Shown piece after piece: positions 34,338 through 43,796 of a stretch of DNA of 64,000 nucleotides (positions are counted from its first letter, which is position 1; each line of letters begins with the position of its first letter). Under the pieces are notes generated by a model, which was not told the DNA's origin, made no database searches, and worked only from the letters and a program-made list of their open reading frames with translations. This DNA is from UBA2365 sp964594045 (GTDB lineage: Bacteria > Bacteroidota > Bacteroidia > Chitinophagales > Saprospiraceae): positions 1 through 64,000 of the forward strand of contig CAZQKR010000013.1 of NCBI GenBank assembly GCA_964594045.1. Reading direction: 5' to 3'. Position numbers and translations under genes: made by a program.

Positions 34338-34571
34338 TTTTGAGTCTGCTCCTAAAAGTCCAATTTGGTGATTTTCAATCGTTTTTTGCCCCAAACCTAT
34401 TGACGTCGTAGATGCTGATAAGCTCGCTTCGTCAGTGCTTAAGGTCAGCACAGGACTAAAGGGAAACGATTGAAAATCAACAAATTAAAAGTCCCCTTTT
34501 AGGCTTGTACTGACTGAAAACGTCAGTGGGGATTTAGGGGGTAAAGACTTTTCGGAGAAGACTCAAATTTT
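34338..34571. repeat. Inverted-repeat element with nested arms
   Basis: The ends form an imperfect inverted repeat (TTTGAGTCTGCTCCTAAAAG on the left; the complement of the right end reads TTTGAGTCTTCTCCGAAAAG). Inside lies a perfect 15-bp inverted repeat (GATTTTCAATCGTTT, 34370-34384 and 34464-34478), and near the right end a smaller one (ACTGAC...GTCAGT). It contains no reading frame and looks like a MITE; no second copy was found in this window. Confidence 0.6.
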
Positions 34572-34744
34572 TGTTTCTCAGATCTGTTAAATGAGTCAAT
34601 ATTTTCGGTTCACTTCATGACAGGTATGATCCGTATATAATGATCATCAGGCACTCGTCAAATTGGTTTCCACCAAATAGAACACTATTCCTGAATAGAA
34701 GTAAAAAACCAACTCGATTTTTTTTTCCTAAATTTTCACATATC

Positions 34745-34908
34745 GAAGTTGTTTAAAAATGTATTTTAATGCCGCAAACAAATAATTGAAAGCCAAATAC
34801 TTCAGCTTTTTTTGGTTCCGTACATTCCGGTACGCAATCCAAAAAAGAGCTTTGCCTTGACTTCCAAGCATATTTTTTCAGCTATCAAAATAATTATTAA
34901 ATTACTTC
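34745..34908. repeat. MITE-like element, second family, copy 1
   Basis: A 164-bp element starting GAAGTTGTTTAA and ending TTAAATTACTTC, the imperfect inverse. Its centre is a long hairpin (AGCTTTTTTTGGTTCCGTAC against the complement of GTACGCAATCC and AAAAAAGAGCT). A second copy lies in the opposite internal orientation at 54646-54810. Both are preceded by ACATATC on the plus strand. Confidence 0.8.
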
Positions 34909-35206
34909 ATCTTCAAAAAAGTGCAATAAACCATATCTGCAGTGAACAAAAAGTGTTCACAGTATGTTAAGCACAAGGTTTAATATAAAAAACCGCTCTG
35001 GAAAAACCTGCTTGAAAGACTGAGCTGCGATCAGAATATTAATAAACTGAACATTGAAATGGATCTGAATCCGTTTTTAATTCAAAAAACTCATAATTAA
35101 GAAAACATTCTAATTCATTAAATATGCTGACCACATCAGGATCATGGTTAACTGAAATAATACACTCCATTTCAGTCCTGTAAATGTCAGATAAAGCAAT
35201 CATCAT

Positions 35207-37885
35207 ATGGACGAAAAAAAACTGAATCAGTCGGAAGAACTGAAAGAGATCGAAAACGGGGAATGGCTCGAATCCCTCCAATATGTGTTGAACACACAAG
35301 GTCCTGAAAGAGTCAGGGAACTGCTGGCAACCCTGGATATTTACGCACACAGGGCGGGTGTTGACCTGCCATTTACCGCAAATACTCCGTATATCAATAC
35401 GATTCCCGTGGAAGAACAACCGACCTTTCCGGGCGCCAGGGAAACTGAACAGCGACTAAAAAGTATCATCAGATGGAATGCCATGGCCATGGTCGTCAGG
35501 GCAAATAAAGAGAGCAATGGCATCGGAGGGCATATCTCAACTTTTGCCTCTGCAGCCACATTGTATGAGGTCGGATTCAATCATTTCTTTAAAGGCAAGG
35601 ATAATAACAAACCCGGAGATGCCATCTATTTTCAGGGACATTCATCCCCGGGAATATATGCCCGCGCTTTTCTCGAAGGCAGATTGACACAGGAACAACT
35701 GGTCAATTTCAGAAGAGAACTCCAACCGGGAGGAGGCCTGTCTTCCTATCCGCACCCATACCTGATGCCGGATTTCTGGGAATTTCCCACCGTGTCCATG
35801 GGTCTTGGACCGATCATGGCCATTTACCAGGCCAGGTTCAAAAGATATCTTATGGACAGAGGCTTACTGGAACCCAATGATACCAAAGTCTGGGCATTCC
35901 TCGGTGATGGAGAGACAGATGAACCTGAAGCGCTGGGAGCGATCTCTCTGGCTGCAAGAGAAAAACTGGACAACCTGATCTTTGTGATCAACTGCAATCT
36001 GCAACGTCTGGATGGTCCGGTCAGAGGCAACAGCAAGGTCATACAGGAACTGGAAACCAATTTCCGCGGTGCCGGATGGAATGTCATCAAAGTGATCTGG
36101 GGAAGTACCTGGGATCCACTGCTGGAAAAGGACAAATCCGGCAAGCTGATCAAGCGGATGGAAGAATTTGTGGATGGTGAATACCAGAAAACTTCCGTTG
36201 AACCTGGTGCATACGGCCGGGAACACTTCTTTGGCAAGTATCCTGAAACGGCCAAACTGGTGGAAAACCTTTCTGACGAACAACTGGAACAACTGAAACG
36301 TGGTGGTCACGATCCGCTGAAAGTTTATGCCGCATATCATAAAGCGGTCAATCACAAGGGTCAGCCTACGGTCATCCTGGCTAAAACCGTCAAAGGTTAC
36401 GGACTTGGAGAGGCCGGTGAAGGCCGCAATATGACACACGGACAGAAAAAACTGAATGAATTTGAATTGAGGCAGTTCAGGACGAGGTTCGGAATACCTG
36501 TTGCTGATTCAGAGATCGCTGAAGCTCCGTTTTATAAACCTGCAGATGACAGCCCGATCATCAAATACATGAAAGAGCGCAGACAGGCACTGGGTGGATA
36601 TATTCCAAGGAGACTGACCAACAATTTACCCGTAAAATCACCCGGAGACATCGTTTTTGAGGAATTTTTAATGGGAACAGACGGGAGGGAAGTTTCTACA
36701 ACTATGGTTTTTGTCCGTATCCTGGCTAAATTACTCAAAGAAAAAGAGATCGGTAAACTGATCGTTCCGATCGTTCCTGACGAAGCCCGTACGTTTGGTA
36801 TGGAAGCACTTTTCCGGCAGGTAGGAATTTATTCTCACGTAGGTCAGCTGTATGAACCGGTGGATTCGGATAATCTGCTCTACTATAAGGAAGCCACTAA
36901 CGGCCAGATTCTCGAAGAAGGTATCACGGAAGCAGGCTCTATGTCCTCCTTCATCGCTGCCGGGACCGCATACGCGACACATGGCATTAATACCATTCCG
37001 TTTTTTATCTATTATTCCATGTTTGGAATGCAGAGGATCGGAGACCTGGTCTGGGCTGCCGCAGACATGAAGGCAAAAGGTTTCATGATCGGAGCAACTT
37101 CAGGGAGAACCACACTTGCCGGCGAAGGACTCCAGCATCAGGACGGACAAAGTCATGTTCTGGCTTACGGCGTTCCGAATCTCAAATGTTACGATCCCAC
37201 ATTCGCCTATGAACTGGCTGTGATCATACAGGATGGATTGTACCGTATGTATGAAAAACAGGAAAACTGTTTCTATTACATCACCGTGATGAACGAAAAT
37301 TATGTACAGCCCGCCATTCCTAAAGAAGTCAATAAAGAAGGCATCCTGAATGGTATGTACAAATTCAGGGCATCCAAAAAGAGATCTCAGGCCAAGGCTC
37401 ATCTGATGGGCAGCGGTGCCATATTGAACGAAGTGATCAAAGCAGCAGACGTCCTGGAAACCGAATATGGCGTTGCAGCAGACATCTGGAGTGTGACCAG
37501 TTACAAGGAATTGCACCTTGATGCAACCGAAACAGAAAGATGGAACATGCTGAATCCTGATAAAAAAGCGATGACTCCTTATATCGAAAAGATCACAAAA
37601 GGTGAAACCGGTGTCTTTATCTCTGCTTCTGATTATCTGCAGATCCTGGGAGATTCCATTTCAAAATGGTTGCCTGGTCCTTTGCACTCTTTAGGTACCT
37701 TTGGATTTGGCAGGAGTGAAACCAGGGAAAGTTTACGAGACTTTTTTGAGGTTGATGCAAAACATATCGTATATGCAACTTTGCATTCGCTGGCCAAAGA
37801 AGGGAAAATATCCAAAGATGTGCTCAAAAAAGCGAGGAAACAACTGGCCATCAATGCTGACAAACCAAATCCGTTCAAAGCTTAA
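35207..37885 (+). CDS. aceE: Pyruvate dehydrogenase E1, homodimeric type
   Basis: Thiamine-diphosphate enzyme that decarboxylates pyruvate and acetylates the lipoyl arm of E2. The 892-residue length and motifs fit the homodimeric AceE type: GGHISTFASAATLYEVGFNH, GDAIYFQGHSSPGIYARAFL, the TPP motif GDGETDEPEALGAI with downstream INCNLQRLDGPVRGN, IVPDEARTFGMEALFRQ and TLAGEGLQHQDGQSH. It is followed by E2 after 12 nt and then E3, so the whole complex is encoded together. Many Bacteroidota use a heterodimeric E1, so this gammaproteobacterial-style form is notable. Confidence 0.96.
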   Translation: MDEKKLNQSEELKEIENGEWLESLQYVLNTQGPERVRELLATLDIYAHRAGVDLPFTANTPYINTIPVEEQPTFPGARETEQRLKSIIRWNAMAMVVRANKESNGIGGHISTFASAATLYEVGFNHFFKGKDNNKPGDAIYFQGHSSPGIYARAFLEGRLTQEQLVNFRRELQPGGGLSSYPHPYLMPDFWEFPTVSMGLGPIMAIYQARFKRYLMDRGLLEPNDTKVWAFLGDGETDEPEALGAISLAAREKLDNLIFVINCNLQRLDGPVRGNSKVIQELETNFRGAGWNVIKVIWGSTWDPLLEKDKSGKLIKRMEEFVDGEYQKTSVEPGAYGREHFFGKYPETAKLVENLSDEQLEQLKRGGHDPLKVYAAYHKAVNHKGQPTVILAKTVKGYGLGEAGEGRNMTHGQKKLNEFELRQFRTRFGIPVADSEIAEAPFYKPADDSPIIKYMKERRQALGGYIPRRLTNNLPVKSPGDIVFEEFLMGTDGREVSTTMVFVRILAKLLKEKEIGKLIVPIVPDEARTFGMEALFRQVGIYSHVGQLYEPVDSDNLLYYKEATNGQILEEGITEAGSMSSFIAAGTAYATHGINTIPFFIYYSMFGMQRIGDLVWAAADMKAKGFMIGATSGRTTLAGEGLQHQDGQSHVLAYGVPNLKCYDPTFAYELAVIIQDGLYRMYEKQENCFYYITVMNENYVQPAIPKEVNKEGILNGMYKFRASKKRSQAKAHLMGSGAILNEVIKAADVLETEYGVAADIWSVTSYKELHLDATETERWNMLNPDKKAMTPYIEKITKGETGVFISASDYLQILGDSISKWLPGPLHSLGTFGFGRSETRESLRDFFEVDAKHIVYATLHSLAKEGKISKDVLKKARKQLAINADKPNPFKA

Positions 37886-37897
37886 TCTGTATTGAAT

Positions 37898-39562
37898 ATG
37901 ATCGTTGAAATAAAACTTCCCGAATTGGGAGAAAATATAGCCCAGGCGCAGGTCACCACGGTTCTGGTGAAAGAGGGCGATGCTGTAGCCAAAGATCAGG
38001 TCATCGTTGAGATTGAAACCGATAAAGCCGTCATCGAAGTTCCTTCCGAAGTGGATGGCATCGTGAAAAAAGTATTCATTTCAGATGGAGAAAAGGTAAA
38101 TATCGGGGCTACCCTCATTTCAGTGGATACGGCCACTGCAGGCTCAGGTGTTTTAAAGGCTCAGGAACCAAAGCCGGAGCCTAAAACTGAGGTTAAAGCT
38201 CCTGTTGTCCCGGAAAGCAAACCGGAAGCAGTGAAAACAGCCTCTGTTCCTGGTGAAACCAATATCATGGAGATGACCATCCCGTTCCTCGGTGAAGGTA
38301 TCGAAAAGGCACAGATCACACAGGTCTTCGTGGCTAATGGACAAACGGTCAAAGTAGATCAGGCCATACTCGAGATGGAAACGGATAAGGCAACACTTGA
38401 GCTGCCCACAGAATACAACGGAGTAGTCAGGGAGATCCGCTTCAAGCAAGGCGACTACGCCAGCGTAGGCCAGGTTTATATGCTGCTGGAAACCACTGAG
38501 GTGAAGAGGATGGAAGAGATACCGGTGCTCGAACCACTGCAGGTAGTTGCAGAGCGGCAAGAACCTGTTGTCAGCATACCGGCTGCAGACAAAGATGTAT
38601 CTTTAAATCTTCCCCACCTTCCGACTCATTTGAATCCGGGCAAAATTGCACCGGCAGCGCCAAGTGTTCGTGGTTTTGCAAGGCAGATCGGAGTGGATAT
38701 CAACGCAGTTCCGGGTTCAGGACCTGGTGGCAGAATATCCATGGATGATGTCAAAGCCTATTCCAAGGCTTTGCATGAAAGCTATTCATCCAGACCAGCG
38801 CAATCGGGATTTGCTCCCGGCATTGTTGCCGAAACTCTGCCTGATTTCAGCAAATGGGGTGAGATCCGGGTTGAGGACATGAATAATATAAGGAGAAAAA
38901 CAGCCGAACACCTCAGTTTTGCATGGGCTACGGTGCCTCAGGTGACCCAGTTCGATAAAGCTGATATCACCAGGCTGGAAGAAACGAGAAAGAAATTTTC
39001 TGCTGAAACTGAAAAAGCAGGCAGCGGAAAGCTGACCGTAACCGCGATCCTGTTGAAGATCATTGCAATCGCACTGAAGAAGTTTCCGCAGTTCAATTCC
39101 AGTATCGATATGGAAAACAAGCAGGTGATCTATAAATCTTACTACCATATTGGTGTAGCGGTGGATACAGATCGCGGACTCATCGTTCCGGTCATCAGGG
39201 ATGTGGACAAAAAAAGCATTTTTGAACTTTCCGGTGAACTGAATGAGATCGCTTTGAAAGCGCGCAACCGGAAGATCGGTCTTGAAGACCTTCAGGGAGG
39301 GAATTTTACGATCAGTAATCTTGGAGGTCTTGGCGGAACATCATTTACCCCGATTGTGAATACACCAGAGGTGGCTATTTTGGGTGTATCCAGAGCAAGT
39401 TTTGAACCGGTACTGGAAAATGGTCAGTTTGTACCACGGATGATGCTTCCGCTTTCATTGAGTTATGATCACAGGATCATTGATGGCGCCGATGCAGTCA
39501 GATTTACAAGATGGATCTGTTCAGCGTTGGAAGACCCGATGGTGATCGCCATGCATAATTAA
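37898..39562 (+). CDS. aceF: Dihydrolipoamide acetyltransferase (PDH E2)
   Basis: Core of the pyruvate dehydrogenase complex; it transfers the acetyl group to CoA. The 554-residue protein has two lipoyl domains (about 1-75 with the lipoyl Lys in ETDKAVIEV, and about 120-195 with ETDKATLEL), Pro/Glu/Lys-rich linkers, a peripheral-subunit-binding domain (about 250-285, APSVRGFARQIGVDINAV) and the catalytic domain (about 320-554) with the active-site motif SYDHRIIDGADA. The ATG at 37898 is preferred over a TTG two codons earlier. It sits between aceE (12 nt) and E3 (18 nt). Confidence 0.95.
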   Translation: MIVEIKLPELGENIAQAQVTTVLVKEGDAVAKDQVIVEIETDKAVIEVPSEVDGIVKKVFISDGEKVNIGATLISVDTATAGSGVLKAQEPKPEPKTEVKAPVVPESKPEAVKTASVPGETNIMEMTIPFLGEGIEKAQITQVFVANGQTVKVDQAILEMETDKATLELPTEYNGVVREIRFKQGDYASVGQVYMLLETTEVKRMEEIPVLEPLQVVAERQEPVVSIPAADKDVSLNLPHLPTHLNPGKIAPAAPSVRGFARQIGVDINAVPGSGPGGRISMDDVKAYSKALHESYSSRPAQSGFAPGIVAETLPDFSKWGEIRVEDMNNIRRKTAEHLSFAWATVPQVTQFDKADITRLEETRKKFSAETEKAGSGKLTVTAILLKIIAIALKKFPQFNSSIDMENKQVIYKSYYHIGVAVDTDRGLIVPVIRDVDKKSIFELSGELNEIALKARNRKIGLEDLQGGNFTISNLGGLGGTSFTPIVNTPEVAILGVSRASFEPVLENGQFVPRMMLPLSLSYDHRIIDGADAVRFTRWICSALEDPMVIAMHN

Positions 39563-39580
39563 CATCAAAAACTGGTAACG

Positions 39581-40990
39581 ATGTCTGAAAATAAACAAGT
39601 GGTCGTGATCGGAGCTGGTCCGGGCGGTTATACTGCCGCCTTCCTGGCTGCTGACAGAGGAATGGATGTAACTTTGATCGACAAGCGATCCAATCCAGGT
39701 GGTGTGTGTCTTTATGAAGGATGTATTCCATCAAAGGCATTGCTCCACGTTTCCAAATTGCTGGATGAAGCGAAACATGCCACTGACTGGGGAATCACCT
39801 TTTCAAAACCTCAGATCGATCTGGATAGATTGCGAAGTTTCAAGGATTCAGTGATCGGGAAACTGACTTCCGGAACAGGCCAGCTGGTCAAACAAAGAAA
39901 AATCAACTACATACAGGGAACAGCCAGTTTCACGGGCAATCAAAAGCTTGTTGTTAAAAAAACGGATGGGACGGAAACAGAGATCCTTTATTCCAAAGTG
40001 ATCCTCGCTACCGGATCAGAAGTGGTCAGAATTCCCGGGCTTTGGCTGGAATCTGACAGGATGATCGATTCAAGTGGTGCACTGGAACTTAAAGATATTC
40101 CGGAAACCATGTTGGTCATAGGTGGTGGTGTGATCGGTCTTGAAATGGCCAATGTATACAGTTCACTGGGTTCAAAGGTAAGTGTGGTGGAAATGATGCC
40201 ACAACTCATCCCGGGAGCGGACAGCGACCTGGTCAGTGTCCTGAGCAGAAGCCTGAAACCACGGATGGAAAAGATCATGCTCGAAACCAGTGTGCAAAAA
40301 ATAGAAGAGACAGAAAATGGACTGAAGGTTACCTTTGGAGGAAAACATTCCGGTGAAATAGTTTACAGCAAAGTCCTGATGTCCGTTGGCAGGAGGCCCG
40401 TGACCAAAGGCCTGGGGTTGGAGAATACCAGGATACAGTTGGATGAAAAAGGCTTTGTGAAAGTCAACGGATCCATGCAAACCGATGATCCGGATATCCT
40501 GGCAATCGGCGATATCGTTGGTAACCCCATGTTGGCTCATAAGGCATCATCTGAAGCAAAAGTTGCGGTGGATATCCTTTCAGGAAAGAAAGCAGCTTTT
40601 GAGCCGGCAGGTATTCCCTCTGTGGTATACACCGATCCCGAAGTTGCCTGGGTAGGATTGACCGAACAATATGCTGCTGAACAGGGGATTGATATGGAGA
40701 TCCAGAAGTTTCCCTGGGTGGCTAGCGGAAGGGCTGTTTCCATGGACAGAAAGGATGGAGTGACCAAGGTGTTGGCTGATCCGGTCAGCAAAAGGATACT
40801 CGGAGTCGGGATCACAGGACCCGGAGCAGGGGAAATGATCGCTGAAGCCACGCTCGCAATCGAAATGGCAGCTACAGTGAATGATCTGTCGATGACCATT
40901 CATGCGCATCCGACGTTATCCGAAACGGTCATGGAGACCGCTGAGATGTTCCATGGAGAAAGCACACATATATTCAAACCAAAAGCATAA
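39581..40990 (+). CDS. lpdA: Dihydrolipoamide dehydrogenase (E3)
   Basis: FAD-dependent enzyme that reoxidises the lipoyl arm of E2 and makes NADH. The 469-residue protein has the N-terminal FAD motif VIGAGPGGYTAA, the redox disulfide GGVCLYEGCIPSKALL, the NAD motif VIGGGVIGLEMANVYSSLG, a second FAD contact (DILAIGDIVGNPMLAH) and the C-terminal His-Glu dyad (HAHPTLSETV) of the dimer interface. It is the last gene of the pdh operon and could also serve 2-oxoglutarate dehydrogenase. Confidence 0.96.
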   Translation: MSENKQVVVIGAGPGGYTAAFLAADRGMDVTLIDKRSNPGGVCLYEGCIPSKALLHVSKLLDEAKHATDWGITFSKPQIDLDRLRSFKDSVIGKLTSGTGQLVKQRKINYIQGTASFTGNQKLVVKKTDGTETEILYSKVILATGSEVVRIPGLWLESDRMIDSSGALELKDIPETMLVIGGGVIGLEMANVYSSLGSKVSVVEMMPQLIPGADSDLVSVLSRSLKPRMEKIMLETSVQKIEETENGLKVTFGGKHSGEIVYSKVLMSVGRRPVTKGLGLENTRIQLDEKGFVKVNGSMQTDDPDILAIGDIVGNPMLAHKASSEAKVAVDILSGKKAAFEPAGIPSVVYTDPEVAWVGLTEQYAAEQGIDMEIQKFPWVASGRAVSMDRKDGVTKVLADPVSKRILGVGITGPGAGEMIAEATLAIEMAATVNDLSMTIHAHPTLSETVMETAEMFHGESTHIFKPKA

Positions 40991-41157
40991 GCTCAGTTTT
41001 TTGGATGCCATAAACGAAAGCTTCCTGATCTAAAGGATCAAATTCCTACTTACGCGGGTTAAAATTCCCGTTAAATCTGATACAGCGGCTTAAATCCCGG
41101 TGTTAAAAAAGTTATTTCCTGAAATAATATTCCAATTTTGCATTTTAATTTTCTGGA

Positions 41158-42789
41158 ATGATAAAATCGCTGATCGATAATCCTATAATGCTGCTGTTCC
41201 TGGTCATAGCCATAGGTTATTGGATAGGCACCATACGGATCTTTGGCACCAACCTCGGTGTTTCTGCCGTATTGTTCATAGGATTGATCTTTGGAGGCAT
41301 CTCGCCTGATCTGAAAATCGATGAGATCATCATATTCCTGGGCTTGACCATATTCGTTTACTCCATAGGCCTGAGCAGCGCGCCAAGCTTTTTCAGCACC
41401 ATAAGGCAACGCGGAGCCAATGATATTTACCTCATCATCGCAATGGCCATTTTGCCTGCTTTCATCAGTATAGGACTGGGCTACCTGTTTCAGTTCAACA
41501 ATGTGATCGTCAGCAGTATGTTCGCGGGCAGCAGTACCAATACACCGGCTCTGGCCAGCGTACTGGATGCGATCAAGAATTCAGGAGGTTCACAGGAAGT
41601 ATTGAACTCGTTGAGCAACAGTGCTGTTGTGGGATATTCGCTGACCTATCCTATGGGGATCATCGGTGTAATGCTGGCGCTGGCATTGATCACAAAAGTG
41701 CTGAAAATAGATTTCAGGGCTGAAGAGAAACTGCTCAAAAAGGATTATCCCATCAAACAGGAGATCGTCACGGTCACCATTTTGGTCACCAAACCGGAAA
41801 TGGAAGGTGTCACCATCCGGGATATCAAGAAAAAGCACAACTGGAAAGTCGTTTTTGGCCGCTTCAAACGTAATGACAAGGTGGAACTCAGCTCATGGGA
41901 TACGAGTTTTGAGATCGGGGACAAAATTGTAGTGGTAGGAGACAGGGATGTAATTGATGATGTGGAGCGCGTTTTGGGTGAACGGAATACGGACAATATT
42001 GAAGTGGCACAAAGCGAATATGTCAATAAAAGGATTTTTGTGACCAACCCGGATATAGCAGGAGAAAAACTCGTTTCGCTCAATCTATATGAAAGGTTTT
42101 CTGCGATCATAACACGGATCAGAAGAGGTGACCTGGATCTGCTGGCAACGAACAACACGCGGCTTGAACTGGGTGATCAGGTGCTTTTTATTTCACGGAG
42201 GAGAGATATTGACAAGATATCAGCCCTTTTCGGCGATTCATTTGAGGCCCTGGGCAAGGTCAATCTGCTTTCTTTTGGCCTTGGGATGGCGTTGGGATTG
42301 CTTTTGGGCATGGTCACCATCACTTTGCCGGGAGAAATATCCGTAAAACTTGGTATGGCCGGCGGACCGATCATCATTGCACTTATCCTGGGTTCGCTGA
42401 GAAGAACCGGTCCTATTGTCTGGACTTTGCCACACAGTGCGAATACCACGCTGAGGCAAATTGGTCTGATCCTCTTGCTGGCAGGTATCGGGATCAATTC
42501 AGGGCATACCTTTTTTCAGATGCTGATGAGCGGAGAAGGGTATTTTATATTGCTTGCCGGATTTATCATCAGTTTTTTAACGTCCATTATGTTTTTGCTG
42601 ATCGGTTACCGTTTCATGAAAATACCTTACAGCATCCTGACCGGAATGGTTGCACAACATCCGGCTATTCTGGATATGAGCATTGAAAAGATAGGCAATA
42701 AACTTCCTGTCGTGGGTTATCTTCTGGCTTTACCCATTTCATTGATTTTCAAGATCATTCTGGCGCAGGTACTGTTCAATCTGATGTAG
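41158..42789 (+). CDS. Putative transporter, AspT/YidE/YbjL family
   Basis: A 543-residue inner-membrane protein with two membrane halves (about 1-180 and 370-543; each an Asp-Al_Ex duplication) joined by two cytoplasmic TrkA_C (RCK-C) domains (about 205-285 and 290-370: VEGV-type segments MEGVTIRDIKKK, IGDKIVVVGDRDVIDD, LGDQVLFISRRRDIDK). Conserved SSAPSFF, FAGSSTNTPALASVLDA and LRQIGLILLLAGIGINSG lie in the membrane parts. AspT is an aspartate:alanine antiporter; most relatives have unknown substrates. It follows the pdh operon by 167 nt and converges on obgE. Confidence 0.88.
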   Translation: MIKSLIDNPIMLLFLVIAIGYWIGTIRIFGTNLGVSAVLFIGLIFGGISPDLKIDEIIIFLGLTIFVYSIGLSSAPSFFSTIRQRGANDIYLIIAMAILPAFISIGLGYLFQFNNVIVSSMFAGSSTNTPALASVLDAIKNSGGSQEVLNSLSNSAVVGYSLTYPMGIIGVMLALALITKVLKIDFRAEEKLLKKDYPIKQEIVTVTILVTKPEMEGVTIRDIKKKHNWKVVFGRFKRNDKVELSSWDTSFEIGDKIVVVGDRDVIDDVERVLGERNTDNIEVAQSEYVNKRIFVTNPDIAGEKLVSLNLYERFSAIITRIRRGDLDLLATNNTRLELGDQVLFISRRRDIDKISALFGDSFEALGKVNLLSFGLGMALGLLLGMVTITLPGEISVKLGMAGGPIIIALILGSLRRTGPIVWTLPHSANTTLRQIGLILLLAGIGINSGHTFFQMLMSGEGYFILLAGFIISFLTSIMFLLIGYRFMKIPYSILTGMVAQHPAILDMSIEKIGNKLPVVGYLLALPISLIFKIILAQVLFNLM

Positions 42790-42800
42790 CCAAATGCAGA

Positions 42801-43796
42801 TCAGCTGTTCAGCATTTTCCACAGTGCATCCTTCAGTTCGACCAGACCTTTGCCCGAAACTGCCGAGAAAAAGTGATAAGGCACTCCGCCGAAATCGAAT
42901 TCCCTGCTCAGCATATCCGCAAGGTCATCATCGATCAGATCCGCCTTGGAGATTCCAACCAACCTCGGTTTGTCCGTCAGTTCCGGGTTGAACAGTTCCA
43001 GTTCTCTCAACAGCACCCTGTATTCCTTGTTGATGTCTTCCGCTTCTGCCGAAATGACGAACAACAGCACGGAATTCCTTTCGATGTGTTTGAGAAACTG
43101 CAATCCCAGTCCTTTACCTGCGTGCGCATTTTCAATGATACCCGGGATATCAGCCATGATGAACGATCTCGAGTCGCGGTAGGAAACGATGCCGAGGTTG
43201 GGAGTCAGGGTGGTGAACGGATAGTTGGCTATCTCCGGTTTTGCGGCGGTGATGGAAGACAGCAGGGTGGATTTTCCGGCATTGGGAAATCCGACCAGGC
43301 CAACATCCGCCAGAATTTTCAGTTCGAGTATCCGGTAGCCTTCTTCTCCGGGCTCTCCCGGTTGTGCATATCGCGGCGCCTGGTTGGTTGCGGATTTGAA
43401 GTTGGTATTACCCAATCCGCCGCGGCCGCCTTTCATCAGAATTCTGGTTTCATCGTGTTCGGTAACCTCCATCAGGATCTCACCGGTATCGGAGTCTTTC
43501 ACAACTGTTCCGCAAGGCACTTCGATGATGACATCTTCGCCGAATGCGCCGGTCATATTATTACCAGAACCTGAAACTCCGTGTCCCGCTTTGATGTGTT
43601 TTCTGTATTTCAGTGACAATAAAGTCCATAGCTGGGCATTGGCTTTGAGGATGATATGGCCGCCGCGGCCTCCGTCGCCCCCGTCCGGTCCGCCCCTGGG
43701 ATTTTTCTTTTCCCTGAGAAAATGCGCTGATCCGGCCCCGCCATTTCCGCTCTGACACCAGATCTTCACATAGTCGATAAAATTCCTTTCTGACAT
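42801..43796 (-). CDS. obgE: GTPase Obg/CgtA
   Basis: Essential GTPase of 50S ribosome assembly and stress signalling. The 331-residue protein has the glycine-rich Obg fold (about 1-158: GGDGGRGGHIILKA, MKGGRGGLGNTNFKS) and a G domain (about 159-331) with G1 GFPNAGKSTLL, switch region NYPFTTLTPNLG, G3 DIPGIIENAHAGKGLG, a G4-type SKADLID (Ser replacing Asn) and G5 FSAVSGKG. The C-terminal OCT domain of longer Obg proteins is absent, as in many Bacteroidota. It is transcribed convergently with the transporter gene, with 11 nt between. Confidence 0.95.
   Translation of the reverse strand: MSERNFIDYVKIWCQSGNGGAGSAHFLREKKNPRGGPDGGDGGRGGHIILKANAQLWTLLSLKYRKHIKAGHGVSGSGNNMTGAFGEDVIIEVPCGTVVKDSDTGEILMEVTEHDETRILMKGGRGGLGNTNFKSATNQAPRYAQPGEPGEEGYRILELKILADVGLVGFPNAGKSTLLSSITAAKPEIANYPFTTLTPNLGIVSYRDSRSFIMADIPGIIENAHAGKGLGLQFLKHIERNSVLLFVISAEAEDINKEYRVLLRELELFNPELTDKPRLVGISKADLIDDDLADMLSREFDFGGVPYHFFSAVSGKGLVELKDALWKMLNS

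Larger units (their letters stand above)
34110..35206. other. 1.1 kb non-coding region with two inverted-repeat elements
   Basis: No gene is seen between the propeller lipoprotein and aceE. The stretch holds two unrelated inverted-repeat elements (34338-34571 and 34745-34908, listed separately). The rest is AT-rich and featureless. The last 300 nt should contain the aceE promoter, but no good TTTG / TAnnTTTG pair was found. Confidence 0.6.

Noticed and set aside
35039..35419. 126-codon minus-strand frame overlapping the aceE start
   Set aside because: Most of it lies antisense to the well-conserved aceE N-terminus; His/Phe/Gln-rich composition typical of a shadow frame.
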